Positions 17,734-26,055 of a stretch of 41,256 nucleotides of DNA are shown here, one piece after another (positions within the stretch are counted from its first letter, which is position 1; each line of letters opens with the position of its first letter). A model generated the notes under the pieces. That model was not told where the DNA came from. It ran no database searches and saw only the letters and a list, made by a program, of their open reading frames with translations. A program made the translations under genes and the position numbers. Source of the stretch: Clostridiales bacterium (GTDB lineage Bacteria > Bacillota > Clostridia > Lachnospirales > Lachnospiraceae); NCBI GenBank assembly GCA_018369015.1, contig JAGZDD010000016.1:1-41256 (forward strand). The letters run 5' to 3'.

Positions 17734-17762
17734 ATAATACCATTATGCCATTAGTTTGTCAA
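17734..17762 (-). promoter_or_regulatory. Promoter of eno with overlapping inverted repeat
   Basis: On the minus strand a consensus TTGACA (17757-17762), exactly 17 bases, then TATTAT (17734-17739). Expected transcription start is near 17727, about 300 bases before the eno ATG. The -35 lies in TGTCAACA (17757-17764), which is repeated inverted as TGTTGACA at 17785-17792, a possible operator. Confidence 0.8.
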
Positions 17763-17799
17763 CATTTCTCGTAAAAAATTCGTTTGTTGACATTTTTTA

Positions 17800-18117
17800 T
17801 CGTTACTATTCAGCCATGCGGCTGGTGATACAAAAAATCCGGCGCAAGACGTCCGGTGGACGTCTGCCCCGCGCCGACCGGATCACAGCGTAGATCTCAA
17901 GCTTGCTTGCAGAGGAGTTTTTGTATTACCAGACATATGGCGGTACGCCATAATCGAGGGTTCAGCCGCCAAGCTGGCGAGCAGGCTCTCCAGTTTGGCT
18001 TGCCGCTTCGCGCAAAAGGCGGCCGCTCTCACCTGTAATGACTGCATAAATGGCCAGCGGCACCTGTACCTAAGCGCTTATTGAACATAAACACTGTACA
18101 GCTGCCGCTTCTGCTTT
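17800..18117. other. Highly structured non-coding gap between GH85 and eno
   Basis: No credible gene. CTGGTGATACAAAAA (17822-17836) pairs with TTTTTGTATTACCAG (17918-17932) with one G-T mismatch. Inside is a perfect hairpin AGACGTCC-GGT-GGACGTCT flanked by GGCGC/GCGCC and ATCCGG/CCGGAT. Next to it are ATGGC/GCCAT stems, and AGCGGCACCTGTAC (18056-18069) pairs with GTACAGCTGCCGCT (18096-18109) with one mismatch. It could be a structured RNA, a miniature mobile element or a complex terminator of the GH85 gene. I recognise no known RNA family. Confidence 0.6.
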
Positions 18118-20922
18118 TTATTTATTTATACCGTAAACCTCAACCTCGTAAATGCGGGCTGCTGTATCTGAGCCTTGTGTCGGTTTAATGACACTGATTT
18201 TTACATAGCGCGCACTAACAGGGGTAAATGTATCCAGCGTTGTACCAGCAGTGTTCTTTGTAACTGAAACAACTTCCTGGTAATCCGTTCCATCGGCGCT
18301 AACCGAAATCTTATAAGCTTTTGTATTCATGTCTGCGCCTTCCCCTCCGGCTTGCGCATGAGAAATCCCAACCTGGCCGATCATCATTTCCTCGCCTAGA
18401 TCAATCGTCAGCTCATGTGGAGGTGTTCCGGTTGCGCACCATTTCTTTGTTACATCGCCGTCAACCGCATACTGAGGCGGTTCATTGTCATTCACATACG
18501 CTGTCGCCTCAGTGTCCTTTCCCTGTGATACAAGGGTGAGCGCTGCATCAGTCTCCAGAGCCTCTGTAACGACAATCATTCCTTCAACTGTTTTTTCTCC
18601 CTCGCCGGAATCATTTTTAGCTTTTAATGTTACGGGGTACGAGCCTGCCTTATCGTAAGTTACTTTTACTGTAGGTTCCGCAGATGATTCGATACTTGCT
18701 CCAGGAAGCGACCACTCTACGGACGCTGTATTTTCGGAGCTTGTACTTGTAAAGGTTACTGTACTTCCCGGTCCAATTAATGTCTGAGAGGCCGTAAAAT
18801 CCGCTTTCGGAATGCTATTGTCCGGCCAGTCAATGGTTGCTTGGGCGCTTTCCCCGGATTCCAGATCCATAGAAACAGGTACAACGCGAAATGTCGTTTT
18901 ATTGGTTTCATCTGTTCTTGGCAATGTATTGACATAAAAATTCGTTGTATTTGTCACACCCAGCAAAGAAAGCGTTTCATCCTGATTGACGCGGTACACC
19001 TCATAATATGGAACCTCTCCGCTGCTTTCCCAGGTCAGCCGGACTCCCGCATACATTGCATCCTCATCAAATTCTGGTTCGGCAGCCGTCACATTTGACA
19101 CAGCAGCCGCCGTTATATCAGACTCACGATAAATAGATAAGCCGCCAAGATATAATTCGTAGCCATCTTTATCCTCTGAGGATATAATTTCATAAGAAAT
19201 GGAACGTATCTTCTTTCCCGCAAATTTTGATACATCGTATGTCACAGTCGTCCATTCTTCGCCAATTTTTCCGCTTGCCTCGATGACCTCTTCTGAGCCA
19301 TCGTCAAAGGTAAGCACAGCATTTAATGTGGTTTCTGTATTTGCCTTCGCTGTTGTATTAAAAATTACATTTTCTTCTAATGGAAGATCTGCTGAAAACA
19401 GCTTAACTGTTGATTTTGCATCGTTTCCCATATTTCCTCGAAGTTTCACAGAAGTTCCGCCATAATAAGAATCTGCCACGCTAAAAGAAGCTTTCAGTGT
19501 ATTGCTGCCTTCATGCTCCATAACCCAGCGGTACGTCGGAAGAATGTCGCCGATACTGCGGTTATTCCAGTCAAGCAGTGAAATCTGTTCGCCATTTTTA
19601 AAGAAACTGTACCCGCTTCCCATGTTATAATAAGTCGTAAACGGCAGCTTTGTAATTGCGGATTTTTCAACGGCATATGTAGATACGCCTCTCCACTGGG
19701 TGTCATTATTATATTCTACTGTAGCCGTAGGGTCTTTTTTACTATTTACCCACAGGGTATTTTCTTTTTCCTGGAACTCGTCAACACCAAGAGCGTTAAA
19801 ATAAGCCCAGCTCGGACAATAAAGCCCCAAAGATGTATACGTCGCTTTATCAGAGGACTCAAATAAATCCCACCGAATCGGGGTTGCATATCCATCGGCC
19901 TGGACGTCCACGCCGGCATAGAGCGCATACGGATCAATTCCAAGCTCCTCTGCTTTTTCCCGGGAAGCTTTTAACAGCTCCTTATCCGCCAGCTCATCTT
20001 CTGTCCACCAAAAATTCAGAAACATGCTGTCCGCAACCGAATTTCCCTCGCTATCTTTCATAAATAAATCATTATTGTCTGTCAGGGCATTCTGCCAATC
20101 CATTTCACCGTCATTGGTCATAGAGTCATAATATACCAGTTCAAGCTCTGGTGCCTGCGCTTTGAAGTATTTAATAAAGGCCATCATAGCCTTGGCGTGT
20201 TCCTCTGTCAGCGGTTCTTCCTCACTGCCTTCCGTTTCCTGGTTAATAAACCATCCGTCAAAGCCGTAAAGCTTTGCGACCTCGATCAGCTTGTCCGCCA
20301 TCGGAAATGTCTTTCCATCCTCGCTTGTCAAAAATGTTTCGAGCCATTCAAGCTTTCCTCCATGGCCGCCCTGCGGGAAAAATACAGTTCCAAGAACCGG
20401 AACGCCGTTCTTATGTCCAAGGTCTGTTACATCCGGGCTTGGAGGCACAATAATACCTTCGCCTGACGATCCTCCCCAATAAACCAGCTTATCAACATAC
20501 TGCCAGTAAGTAAATGTATTACAGTCCACTTTATTAAGTCCGCGCGGAGCATTTCCACTAGTACTTGAGTTCATAATAGAAATTGCCATCACCTGGGTAT
20601 CCATATTCTGGGTATCATTCGACGGAGTCAGATTTTCTTTAGCGACACGCTCAGCCAGGGGTACTGTACTTACATTAAATATAAAGTCAGGATCTTCCTG
20701 CGAATCCCATTCAAGAAGCTGTTCTGGAAACCAATAGGATGCCTCCGGCTGATCGTCCATTGTAATCTCCGGCACCTCATTTTCTTCTGTTATCGTATAG
20801 ACAGAAGAAAAATTATCCGGATCCTTTCCTGGGGCTGACGTCTGGCTCTGACACCCCGCAAGGCTTGCCCCCATAATTGCACACAGACTCAACGCCGTCA
20901 ATTTCATAAATCTTTTTTTCAT
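18118..20922 (-). CDS. GH85 endo-beta-N-acetylglucosaminidase, surface lipoprotein
   Basis: A 934-residue lipoprotein (lipobox LAGC, Cys24). Residues about 80-420 form the GH85 barrel with the Asn-x-Glu pair N227/E229 in GFDGWFINQETEG. These act in substrate-assisted cleavage of the chitobiose core of N-glycans. Beta-sandwich regions follow, then a fibronectin-like segment near 610-700, a PKD-like domain near 715-790 and a C-terminal F5/8 discoidin-type carbohydrate-binding domain (795-930, ending RIYEVEVYG). It should release N-glycans from host or dietary glycoproteins at the cell surface. GGAGGAG precedes the ATG. No transporter or exoglycosidases for the freed glycan are adjacent. Confidence 0.93.
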   Translation of the reverse strand: MKKRFMKLTALSLCAIMGASLAGCQSQTSAPGKDPDNFSSVYTITEENEVPEITMDDQPEASYWFPEQLLEWDSQEDPDFIFNVSTVPLAERVAKENLTPSNDTQNMDTQVMAISIMNSSTSGNAPRGLNKVDCNTFTYWQYVDKLVYWGGSSGEGIIVPPSPDVTDLGHKNGVPVLGTVFFPQGGHGGKLEWLETFLTSEDGKTFPMADKLIEVAKLYGFDGWFINQETEGSEEEPLTEEHAKAMMAFIKYFKAQAPELELVYYDSMTNDGEMDWQNALTDNNDLFMKDSEGNSVADSMFLNFWWTEDELADKELLKASREKAEELGIDPYALYAGVDVQADGYATPIRWDLFESSDKATYTSLGLYCPSWAYFNALGVDEFQEKENTLWVNSKKDPTATVEYNNDTQWRGVSTYAVEKSAITKLPFTTYYNMGSGYSFFKNGEQISLLDWNNRSIGDILPTYRWVMEHEGSNTLKASFSVADSYYGGTSVKLRGNMGNDAKSTVKLFSADLPLEENVIFNTTAKANTETTLNAVLTFDDGSEEVIEASGKIGEEWTTVTYDVSKFAGKKIRSISYEIISSEDKDGYELYLGGLSIYRESDITAAAVSNVTAAEPEFDEDAMYAGVRLTWESSGEVPYYEVYRVNQDETLSLLGVTNTTNFYVNTLPRTDETNKTTFRVVPVSMDLESGESAQATIDWPDNSIPKADFTASQTLIGPGSTVTFTSTSSENTASVEWSLPGASIESSAEPTVKVTYDKAGSYPVTLKAKNDSGEGEKTVEGMIVVTEALETDAALTLVSQGKDTEATAYVNDNEPPQYAVDGDVTKKWCATGTPPHELTIDLGEEMMIGQVGISHAQAGGEGADMNTKAYKISVSADGTDYQEVVSVTKNTAGTTLDTFTPVSARYVKISVIKPTQGSDTAARIYEVEVYGINK

Positions 20923-20935
20923 AGTTTCTCCTCCT

Positions 20936-21300
20936 TATACTTACTATGAAAGTTATCAAGTGTGCAGGCGCAGGGGCAAATTTATTTGACCCTGCGTATG
21001 CACATTTGGCAACGACCGGAGCAGCAACGTAGACCGCATTGCACGGAGCAATCGGCTTTCATTTATGGTGATACCGTGCGCAGCCAGGCATAAAAGTTTA
21101 TTGCACAAAAGAATGACTTATGCACTCATCAACATTCGTTACTTTTCCCCAAAATACCCATAACATTCATATTTCATTGTGCAAATCCACTTTAACATTT
21201 TTGATTTTTCTTATAAAGTTTAAAATTTTCAGTTTTCTTGTACAAATTCTAGTACATCAAAAACTAAATAACTAGTCAAATCACTCAGAATATTTTTCGA
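20936..21300. repeat. Intergenic region upstream of GH85 with dispersed repeat blocks
   Basis: Positions 20941-21003 are an inverted, slightly diverged copy of 455-530 (second dispersed hairpin). 21003-21030 resembles the reverse complement of the 1-190 modules. 21056-21100 is a diverged copy of the dispersed palindromic repeat. The same three families thus occur together here and at 1-530. The remaining AT-rich 21100-21300 presumably holds the GH85 promoter; I could not single out a convincing one. Confidence 0.7.
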
Positions 21301-21310
21301 GTGTGCAAAC

Positions 21311-21370
21311 AAAAAACGCTGGCTCTATGCAGAACATGTTTTAAACATGTCCACAGCACAAAACCAGCGT
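21311..21370 (-). terminator. Terminator after the DUF2798 gene
   Basis: On the minus strand ACGCTGG...CCAGCGT followed by TTTTTT. The loop contains a second perfect palindrome, ACATGTTTTAAACATGT. The downstream arm is repeated: a 17-base AAAACCAGCGTCAGTAA block occurs at about 21359-21375 and again at 21381-21397, which gives an alternative arm. Confidence 0.75.
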
Positions 21371-21398
21371 CAGTAAGCTTAAAACCAGCGTCAGTAAA

Positions 21399-21442
21399 TT
21401 TTCATTTAGGTGATACCACTGTCAGGCGGCATGCCCATTTAC
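21399..21442 (+). repeat. Dispersed palindromic repeat overlapping the 3' end of the DUF2798 gene
   Basis: Begins TTTTCATTTAGGTGATACC and ends GGCGGCATGCCCATTTAC. On the minus strand the last codons of the neighbouring gene (VNGHAA and its TGA stop) are this repeat, so the repeat supplies that protein's C-terminus. Confidence 0.7.
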
Positions 21443-21925
21443 TGCATTCCCCTCCAGGGCCACTTTTTTGCTCACAAAAATCGTCCGAAACAGCCAGCGC
21501 ACCAGCGGCCCGCAAAAAAATAGCTGCCATAAAAGGGCCATTGGAAAATTGCAGGCAAAGGTCTGAAGCCATACGGGAAGAAATTCAATGCCCGGCTGCT
21601 TAAAAATCAATGTTGCCCAAAGGCTCATAATCGGGCACATAAATACAACGGTCACACAGGCTCTTACAACCGTCACCATAAGCGGATGGTCAACGCCCGG
21701 AGTCACCATTTTAAAAGCAATCCTTGGGGCGAGCCGGTCAATAAAGAAAAAGCCCATGACAAAACATATTGGAAAAATAATCACCATTTCTTTAAAAGCG
21801 GAAATCATCCCGGCATTGGTCAGGCCATGCAGCCTTAAGCCTGTGTTGTAAAACTCCATGGCTAAAACCATAAAAAATGTCATCATCATTCCGTAAACAA
21901 ATTCCTGAAACTTATTTTTGGGCAT
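21422..21925 (-). CDS. DUF2798 family membrane protein
   Basis: A 167-residue protein with four hydrophobic segments (FVYGMMMTFFMVLAMEFYN, EMVIIFPICFVMGFF, TVVRACVTVVFMCPIMSL, FACNFPMALLWQLFF) in the two-repeat arrangement of DUF2798. Function is unknown. AGGAGG is 12 bases from the ATG; a six-codon frame (MRYAQK) starts closer to it and overlaps the gene start, so coupled initiation is possible. The C-terminal VNGHAA is encoded by a dispersed repeat. It lies downstream of tspO but a terminator intervenes. Confidence 0.75.
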   Translation of the reverse strand: MPKNKFQEFVYGMMMTFFMVLAMEFYNTGLRLHGLTNAGMISAFKEMVIIFPICFVMGFFFIDRLAPRIAFKMVTPGVDHPLMVTVVRACVTVVFMCPIMSLWATLIFKQPGIEFLPVWLQTFACNFPMALLWQLFFCGPLVRWLFRTIFVSKKVALEGNAVNGHAA

Positions 21926-21991
21926 ACCTCATCAAATCCTCCTACATTTCTGCTCGTGCAAGCACGGCAGCCGCTTGCCGGGCGTATCGCA

Positions 21992-22030
21992 CAAAAAGGC
22001 ATAATCTATATTTTCATAGACTACGCCTTA
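21992..22030 (-). terminator. Terminator after tspO
   Basis: On the minus strand AAGGCGTAGTCTAT, a GAAAAT loop, ATAGATTATGCCTT and then TTT. The stem is long with two mismatches. Confidence 0.75.
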
Positions 22031-22114
22031 AAGACTTATTTCTATAACACAGATATGCCTGTTTTGTTTTCCTTAAATAGAATAACACAAACCTTTTTTC
22101 TTGTCCAGAGGTTC

Positions 22115-22645
22115 CTAAAAAGCTGCATAATGAATGGCTATCGCGAGGTTTAAATATGCGGCAAAGGTCAGCCACACAAGGTATGGGATCAGCAGCTTGC
22201 CGGCCAGGGGAGAAATTTTATAAAATTTGCAGGCCGTTACAAATACAAGATACCACAGCAAAAGCAGCCATGCAAACGCCAGCAGATAAGCATGAAGCAC
22301 GAAAAAAATCAGTGACCAGCCCATATTAACGACCAACTGGGCGGCATACCAGAAAAATGCGGACCGGGCCTGCTGCCATAAACCGCTGTTTTGTTTCGCC
22401 TTAACATATACCAAATAGGCGCTAATCCCCATAAGTATAAACAGTACTGTCCATACCACCGGAAAAATCCAGCCCGGCGGGGCCAGAGGCGGTTTATAAA
22501 TCTTCTCATAAATATCCATACTTCCCGATGTCAAAAGCCCCGAAAGAGCTTCCACGCCAAGGCTTATTCCAAGACTTACCGCCAGTGGCTTCCACTGTAT
22601 TTGCCCCCACAAATTCCTTAATCCCCATTTTTTTGAAATGTCCAT
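22115..22645 (-). CDS. tspO: TspO/MBR family membrane protein
   Basis: A 176-residue protein with five transmembrane segments, slightly longer than usual because of an N-terminal extension. Family landmarks are YKPPLAPPGWIFPVVWTVLFILMGISAYLVY and NMGWSLIFF. TspO proteins bind porphyrins and related tetrapyrroles; the physiological role in anaerobes is unsettled. A GGGAG site lies about 11 bases before the ATG. It is a single transcription unit between recQ and the DUF2798 gene. Confidence 0.92.
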   Translation of the reverse strand: MDISKKWGLRNLWGQIQWKPLAVSLGISLGVEALSGLLTSGSMDIYEKIYKPPLAPPGWIFPVVWTVLFILMGISAYLVYVKAKQNSGLWQQARSAFFWYAAQLVVNMGWSLIFFVLHAYLLAFAWLLLLWYLVFVTACKFYKISPLAGKLLIPYLVWLTFAAYLNLAIAIHYAAF

Positions 22646-22848
22646 AAAATATCAGCTCCCATTCCTTTCCTGCGCTGCGTCAGCCAAAGCTTCCCTGCTG
22701 GCTGAACTGTTACTATTATATGCACATTCCTTTAAAAACTTTCATTCCGCGCTGCGAGCAGTACTTCTGCGGATGGAAAAACACAGCTTGGGGCAATGCA
22801 CTTACCCTGGAGCTTTGTTCCCACAACCGCCTAAAACTTTCACGGGAA
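22646..22848. other. Gap between recQ and tspO
   Basis: No gene seen. A short inverted repeat, TCAGCC (22680-22685) and GGCTGA (22700-22705), is present but lacks a U-run. The tspO promoter should lie here. Confidence 0.4.
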
Positions 22849-24663
22849 TCATTTCAGCGCTTCTAAAAACGCTTCCCCATATTTACTATATTTCATTTCG
22901 CCAACGCCGGACACGGCAAGCATTTCCTCCCTTGTCCTGGGCTTTAACAAACACATATGCACCAATGTTTTATCCGAAAATACAATGTAGGGAGGGATTT
23001 TTTCTTTCCGTGCAATTTCCAGTCGCAATGCCCGCAGCTTTTGAAAAAGATTTTCGTCAAGCTCGCCGTCCATATCCGCGGCACTTTTCCTTACCTTCTT
23101 TTCCTTAAGCGCTTTGGGCTTTTCCTTAGCGACCTTCATCAGTACCGGAAAACCTCCCAGAACCTCCTCCGAGCGCTCTGTCAGGCAAAGCACCGGATAT
23201 TCGTCGTCGGTCAGTTTAAGATACCCCTCAAGGATAAGATGATTTAAAGTCTGGCGGAGCTGATAGACCGGCACCTCGCCGCATGTATTGTAAAAAGGAT
23301 TTTCGTCCATGCGGCTCCGGCTGATTTTCGCATTTTTACTGCCATGGACAGTGTCTACAATCATTGTCATTCCATAAGAACGATAGCTTTCCTTCACACA
23401 GGCAACCAGGCATCTTGCAATTTCTGATACATCCTTTTCCTCAAACTGAGTCAGGCAATTGGAGCAATTGCCGCAATAATTTCCGCCGTACTCTCCAAAA
23501 TAGCGAAGAATATATTCCCGGAGACACTCATTGGTCATACAGTAAAAGGTCATTTTTCTCAGACGTTCCCGTTCCCGCTCTTTAAGAAGGTCCAGAGTTT
23601 CACTATCAACAGACTCGCTTCCGCTCATTTGGTCGATAAAAAACTGATTCATCACCACATCCTGCCCGGAATAAAACAAAATACATTCCGAAGGAAGTCC
23701 ATCCCGTCCAGCCCTTCCAGCTTCCTGATAATAGCTCTCAATATTTTTTGGCATATTGAAATGGACAACATAGCGCACATCCGACTTATCGATCCCCATG
23801 CCAAAAGCATTGGTAGCTACCATGATCCTTTTTCTGTCATAAATAAAATCATCCTGGTTATGCTGGCGTTCTTCATCAGAAAGCCCGGCATGGTAGCGGG
23901 TTGCCTCATAGCCCTCTTTTATGAGCCGCGCGCACACTTCTTCTACAATTTTTCTTGTAATACAATAGATAATGCCGCACTCCTGGTTCCTGGGCGCTAT
24001 GTAATCCAGCAGGGCTTTCATTTTATCTGCCGGCCTTGTCATCTCAAACTTAAGATTTTTCCGGTCAAAACCCGTTGTAAGCACCTTTGGGTCATTGAGG
24101 TTTAAAAGGGCCAGTATATCCTCCCGGACTTCCTTTGTCGCGGTCGCTGTAAAGGCGCTCACTACCGGACGGTAGCCGAGCTGCTCAATAAAATCCGGGA
24201 TTTTCACATAGCTTGGCCTGAAATCCTGGCCCCACTGGGAAATACAATGGGCCTCGTCTACGCTGACCATCGATATCTTTATATGCTCCACCGCCCGGAT
24301 AAAGCTCTCGGCAGCCAGCCGTTCCGGCGCGACATACACAATTTTATAAATGCCCTGGGTCATATTTTCCAAAGCCTTACGGTACTGTCCGGGCGTTAGC
24401 GAGCTGTTAAGATAAGCGGCATGGACCCCCGCCTGGTTTAATGTGGAAACCTGATCCTTCATTAGAGAAATCAGCGGTGAAATAACCAGGGTTATCCCAG
24501 GAAATAAAAGCGCTGGAACCTGGTAGCATAATGATTTTCCGGCACCCGTAGGCATAATCCCAAGCGCATCCTGTCCAGAAAGCAGGCTATCGACAATCGT
24601 TTCCTGTCCGGAACGAAAGGTATCATATCCGAAATATTTTTTTAATACATCATATTTTGTCAT
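22849..24663 (-). CDS. recQ: ATP-dependent DNA helicase RecQ
   Basis: A 604-residue 3'-5' DNA helicase for recombination and repair. The Walker A MPTGAGKSLCYQVP, the Walker B/DEAH box SVDEAHCISQWGQDFRPSY, the arginine-finger motif QEAGRAGRDGLPS, the zinc-binding CxxC cluster (YCGNCSNC), a winged-helix RQC region and a C-terminal HRDC domain (from LFQKLRALR) are all present, in the usual order and length. It follows its own promoter (extended -10 at 24701-24709). Confidence 0.97.
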   Translation of the reverse strand: MTKYDVLKKYFGYDTFRSGQETIVDSLLSGQDALGIMPTGAGKSLCYQVPALLFPGITLVISPLISLMKDQVSTLNQAGVHAAYLNSSLTPGQYRKALENMTQGIYKIVYVAPERLAAESFIRAVEHIKISMVSVDEAHCISQWGQDFRPSYVKIPDFIEQLGYRPVVSAFTATATKEVREDILALLNLNDPKVLTTGFDRKNLKFEMTRPADKMKALLDYIAPRNQECGIIYCITRKIVEEVCARLIKEGYEATRYHAGLSDEERQHNQDDFIYDRKRIMVATNAFGMGIDKSDVRYVVHFNMPKNIESYYQEAGRAGRDGLPSECILFYSGQDVVMNQFFIDQMSGSESVDSETLDLLKERERERLRKMTFYCMTNECLREYILRYFGEYGGNYCGNCSNCLTQFEEKDVSEIARCLVACVKESYRSYGMTMIVDTVHGSKNAKISRSRMDENPFYNTCGEVPVYQLRQTLNHLILEGYLKLTDDEYPVLCLTERSEEVLGGFPVLMKVAKEKPKALKEKKVRKSAADMDGELDENLFQKLRALRLEIARKEKIPPYIVFSDKTLVHMCLLKPRTREEMLAVSGVGEMKYSKYGEAFLEALK

Positions 24664-24700
24664 TAAATTACTGATACTCCTGTCTTTGAATAATAAAGAC

Positions 24701-24709
24701 AGTATATCA
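24701..24709 (-). promoter_or_regulatory. Extended -10 promoter of recQ
   Basis: On the minus strand TGATATACT, that is TGN joined to TATACT, with no good -35 at 17 bases. It is about 40 bases from the recQ ATG. A GTCTTT/AAAGAC hairpin lies in the short leader. Confidence 0.5.
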
Positions 24710-24795
24710 CAGCCTGCGGACAGCTTCCAGACTATTGTCGCGTTTTGCCGGGGGCTTATTGCCGCGCTTTTGGGGAAGCCGTGGACTGCGGCGGC

Positions 24796-26055
24796 CTATT
24801 TGCAGACAGCCGCCGTGCCGCCCAAAGGGCTGCTAACGCTGCCTTTTATAAATCCTGTAGAGTATTGGCACGAGAACACAAAAAATAACCGCATATAATG
24901 GAATGAGGATATAAACAGCGCCAAATACCTTCCCCCGACCGTATACATGCTAAAGCCCTCAATCAGTTCATTGATTTGAAGAAGCTTTCCGGGCGCGGCA
25001 GTAAACAGCGTTTCAAAAAACGGATAGACCGTAAGGCTGCTAAAAATTTCGGGGAAAAAAATAAGAATAAACGGGATCACGGCAGCCAGTATTGTGGACT
25101 TTGTTTTTGCGGAAATGACCATTGTCAGCGCGCCAATGACAAGGCAGCCCACATAACCTCCCACAAAGCACCAAAGCGCCTGCTCTAAAAAGGTTATATT
25201 ATAAAAGCTTTTCCAGCCTGAGGTATCCGTCTGTATCATTGTACCGCTTCCGCCCCATCCGGCCAGCAAAAGGACAAGCAATACATACGCCGCAATACAT
25301 ACCCAGTAGAGCAGCGTAATTATGAGGCAGCCCGCTTTAATTTTTGCCGATACGGCCCGGTTTCTTCCGTAAAGCGCCGAAAAAAAGACTGCGTCCGCTT
25401 TTGTAGAAAATTCCCCGGAAAATATCCCGGCGCATACAAAGGCAACGACTAACGCCAAAAGGGAACATATCCCAGGAAAGTACTCAATCATTTTCGCCCA
25501 CCCGATATGGGGCTCATATATAAGAGGGGCTTCCATTTGCTCATATTGGCTGATCAAAAAAGCTTTTTCTTTATCTGTGAAGTAGTACGAGCCGTCGCCT
25601 TCTAAATATTGCTTCAAATTCCGGAGCCTGTTCGCGTAAAATTTCCCCGCTTCCTCCGGCCCTACGCTGTCGATTTTATAATAATCATAGCTATTAAAGC
25701 TGTCATAGGAATAATTAATCAGATTTCTTATATCGGAAAAACCCTGCTTTAAGCTATAGGCAATATTTTGCTGGGTGACATCCTCAGAAAGCGCCTGGGG
25801 CATGGCATTGATCCGCACGTTTTCCTGTAAAACCTCACGGATTTTTGCCTCTGTCAGCGGACCTTCCCACTGTTCCTGAAGGGCGGCAAGCGCATGGCAG
25901 GCCCCCGGCCCTTTATGTTCGTTTCCAGCTTCATCTACGTAATAGGCCGAATAGACAGCCATTACTGCAAAAATAAAAACTGTGGCGCAAAGAAGCAGGA
26001 TGGCCGCTTTATTCGCGCCTTTGCAAAAAATCTTTTTAAGCTCATAATAAACCAT
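24796..26055 (-). CDS. ABC-2 type permease with frameshifted C-terminus
   Basis: A 419-residue membrane protein as read: one N-terminal transmembrane helix, a large extracytoplasmic region (about 45-190), then five or so helices. From SMYTVGG onward the frame changes character and ends in a poor sequence. In the next frame, directly after GTCGGGGG, the sequence reads KVFGAVYILIPLYAVIF and VPILYRIYKRQR with a stop at 24833-24835. This is a convincing last membrane helix with a basic tail. One base is therefore missing near the five-G run at 24932-24936. The ATG at 26055 follows GGGAG by 9 bases and overlaps the ATPase gene. It is probably damaged; a sequencing error or phase-variable run is possible. 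Confidence 0.75.
   Translation of the reverse strand: MVYYELKKIFCKGANKAAILLLCATVFIFAVMAVYSAYYVDEAGNEHKGPGACHALAALQEQWEGPLTEAKIREVLQENVRINAMPQALSEDVTQQNIAYSLKQGFSDIRNLINYSYDSFNSYDYYKIDSVGPEEAGKFYANRLRNLKQYLEGDGSYYFTDKEKAFLISQYEQMEAPLIYEPHIGWAKMIEYFPGICSLLALVVAFVCAGIFSGEFSTKADAVFFSALYGRNRAVSAKIKAGCLIITLLYWVCIAAYVLLVLLLAGWGGSGTMIQTDTSGWKSFYNITFLEQALWCFVGGYVGCLVIGALTMVISAKTKSTILAAVIPFILIFFPEIFSSLTVYPFFETLFTAAPGKLLQINELIEGFSMYTVGGRYLALFISSFHYMRLFFVFSCQYSTGFIKGSVSSPLGGTAAVCK

Noticed and set aside
17785..17830. A plus-strand promoter from TTGACA at 17787-17792
   Set aside because: No acceptable -10 at 16-18 bases and no gene downstream on that strand; the motif is better seen as the inverted partner of the eno -35 region.
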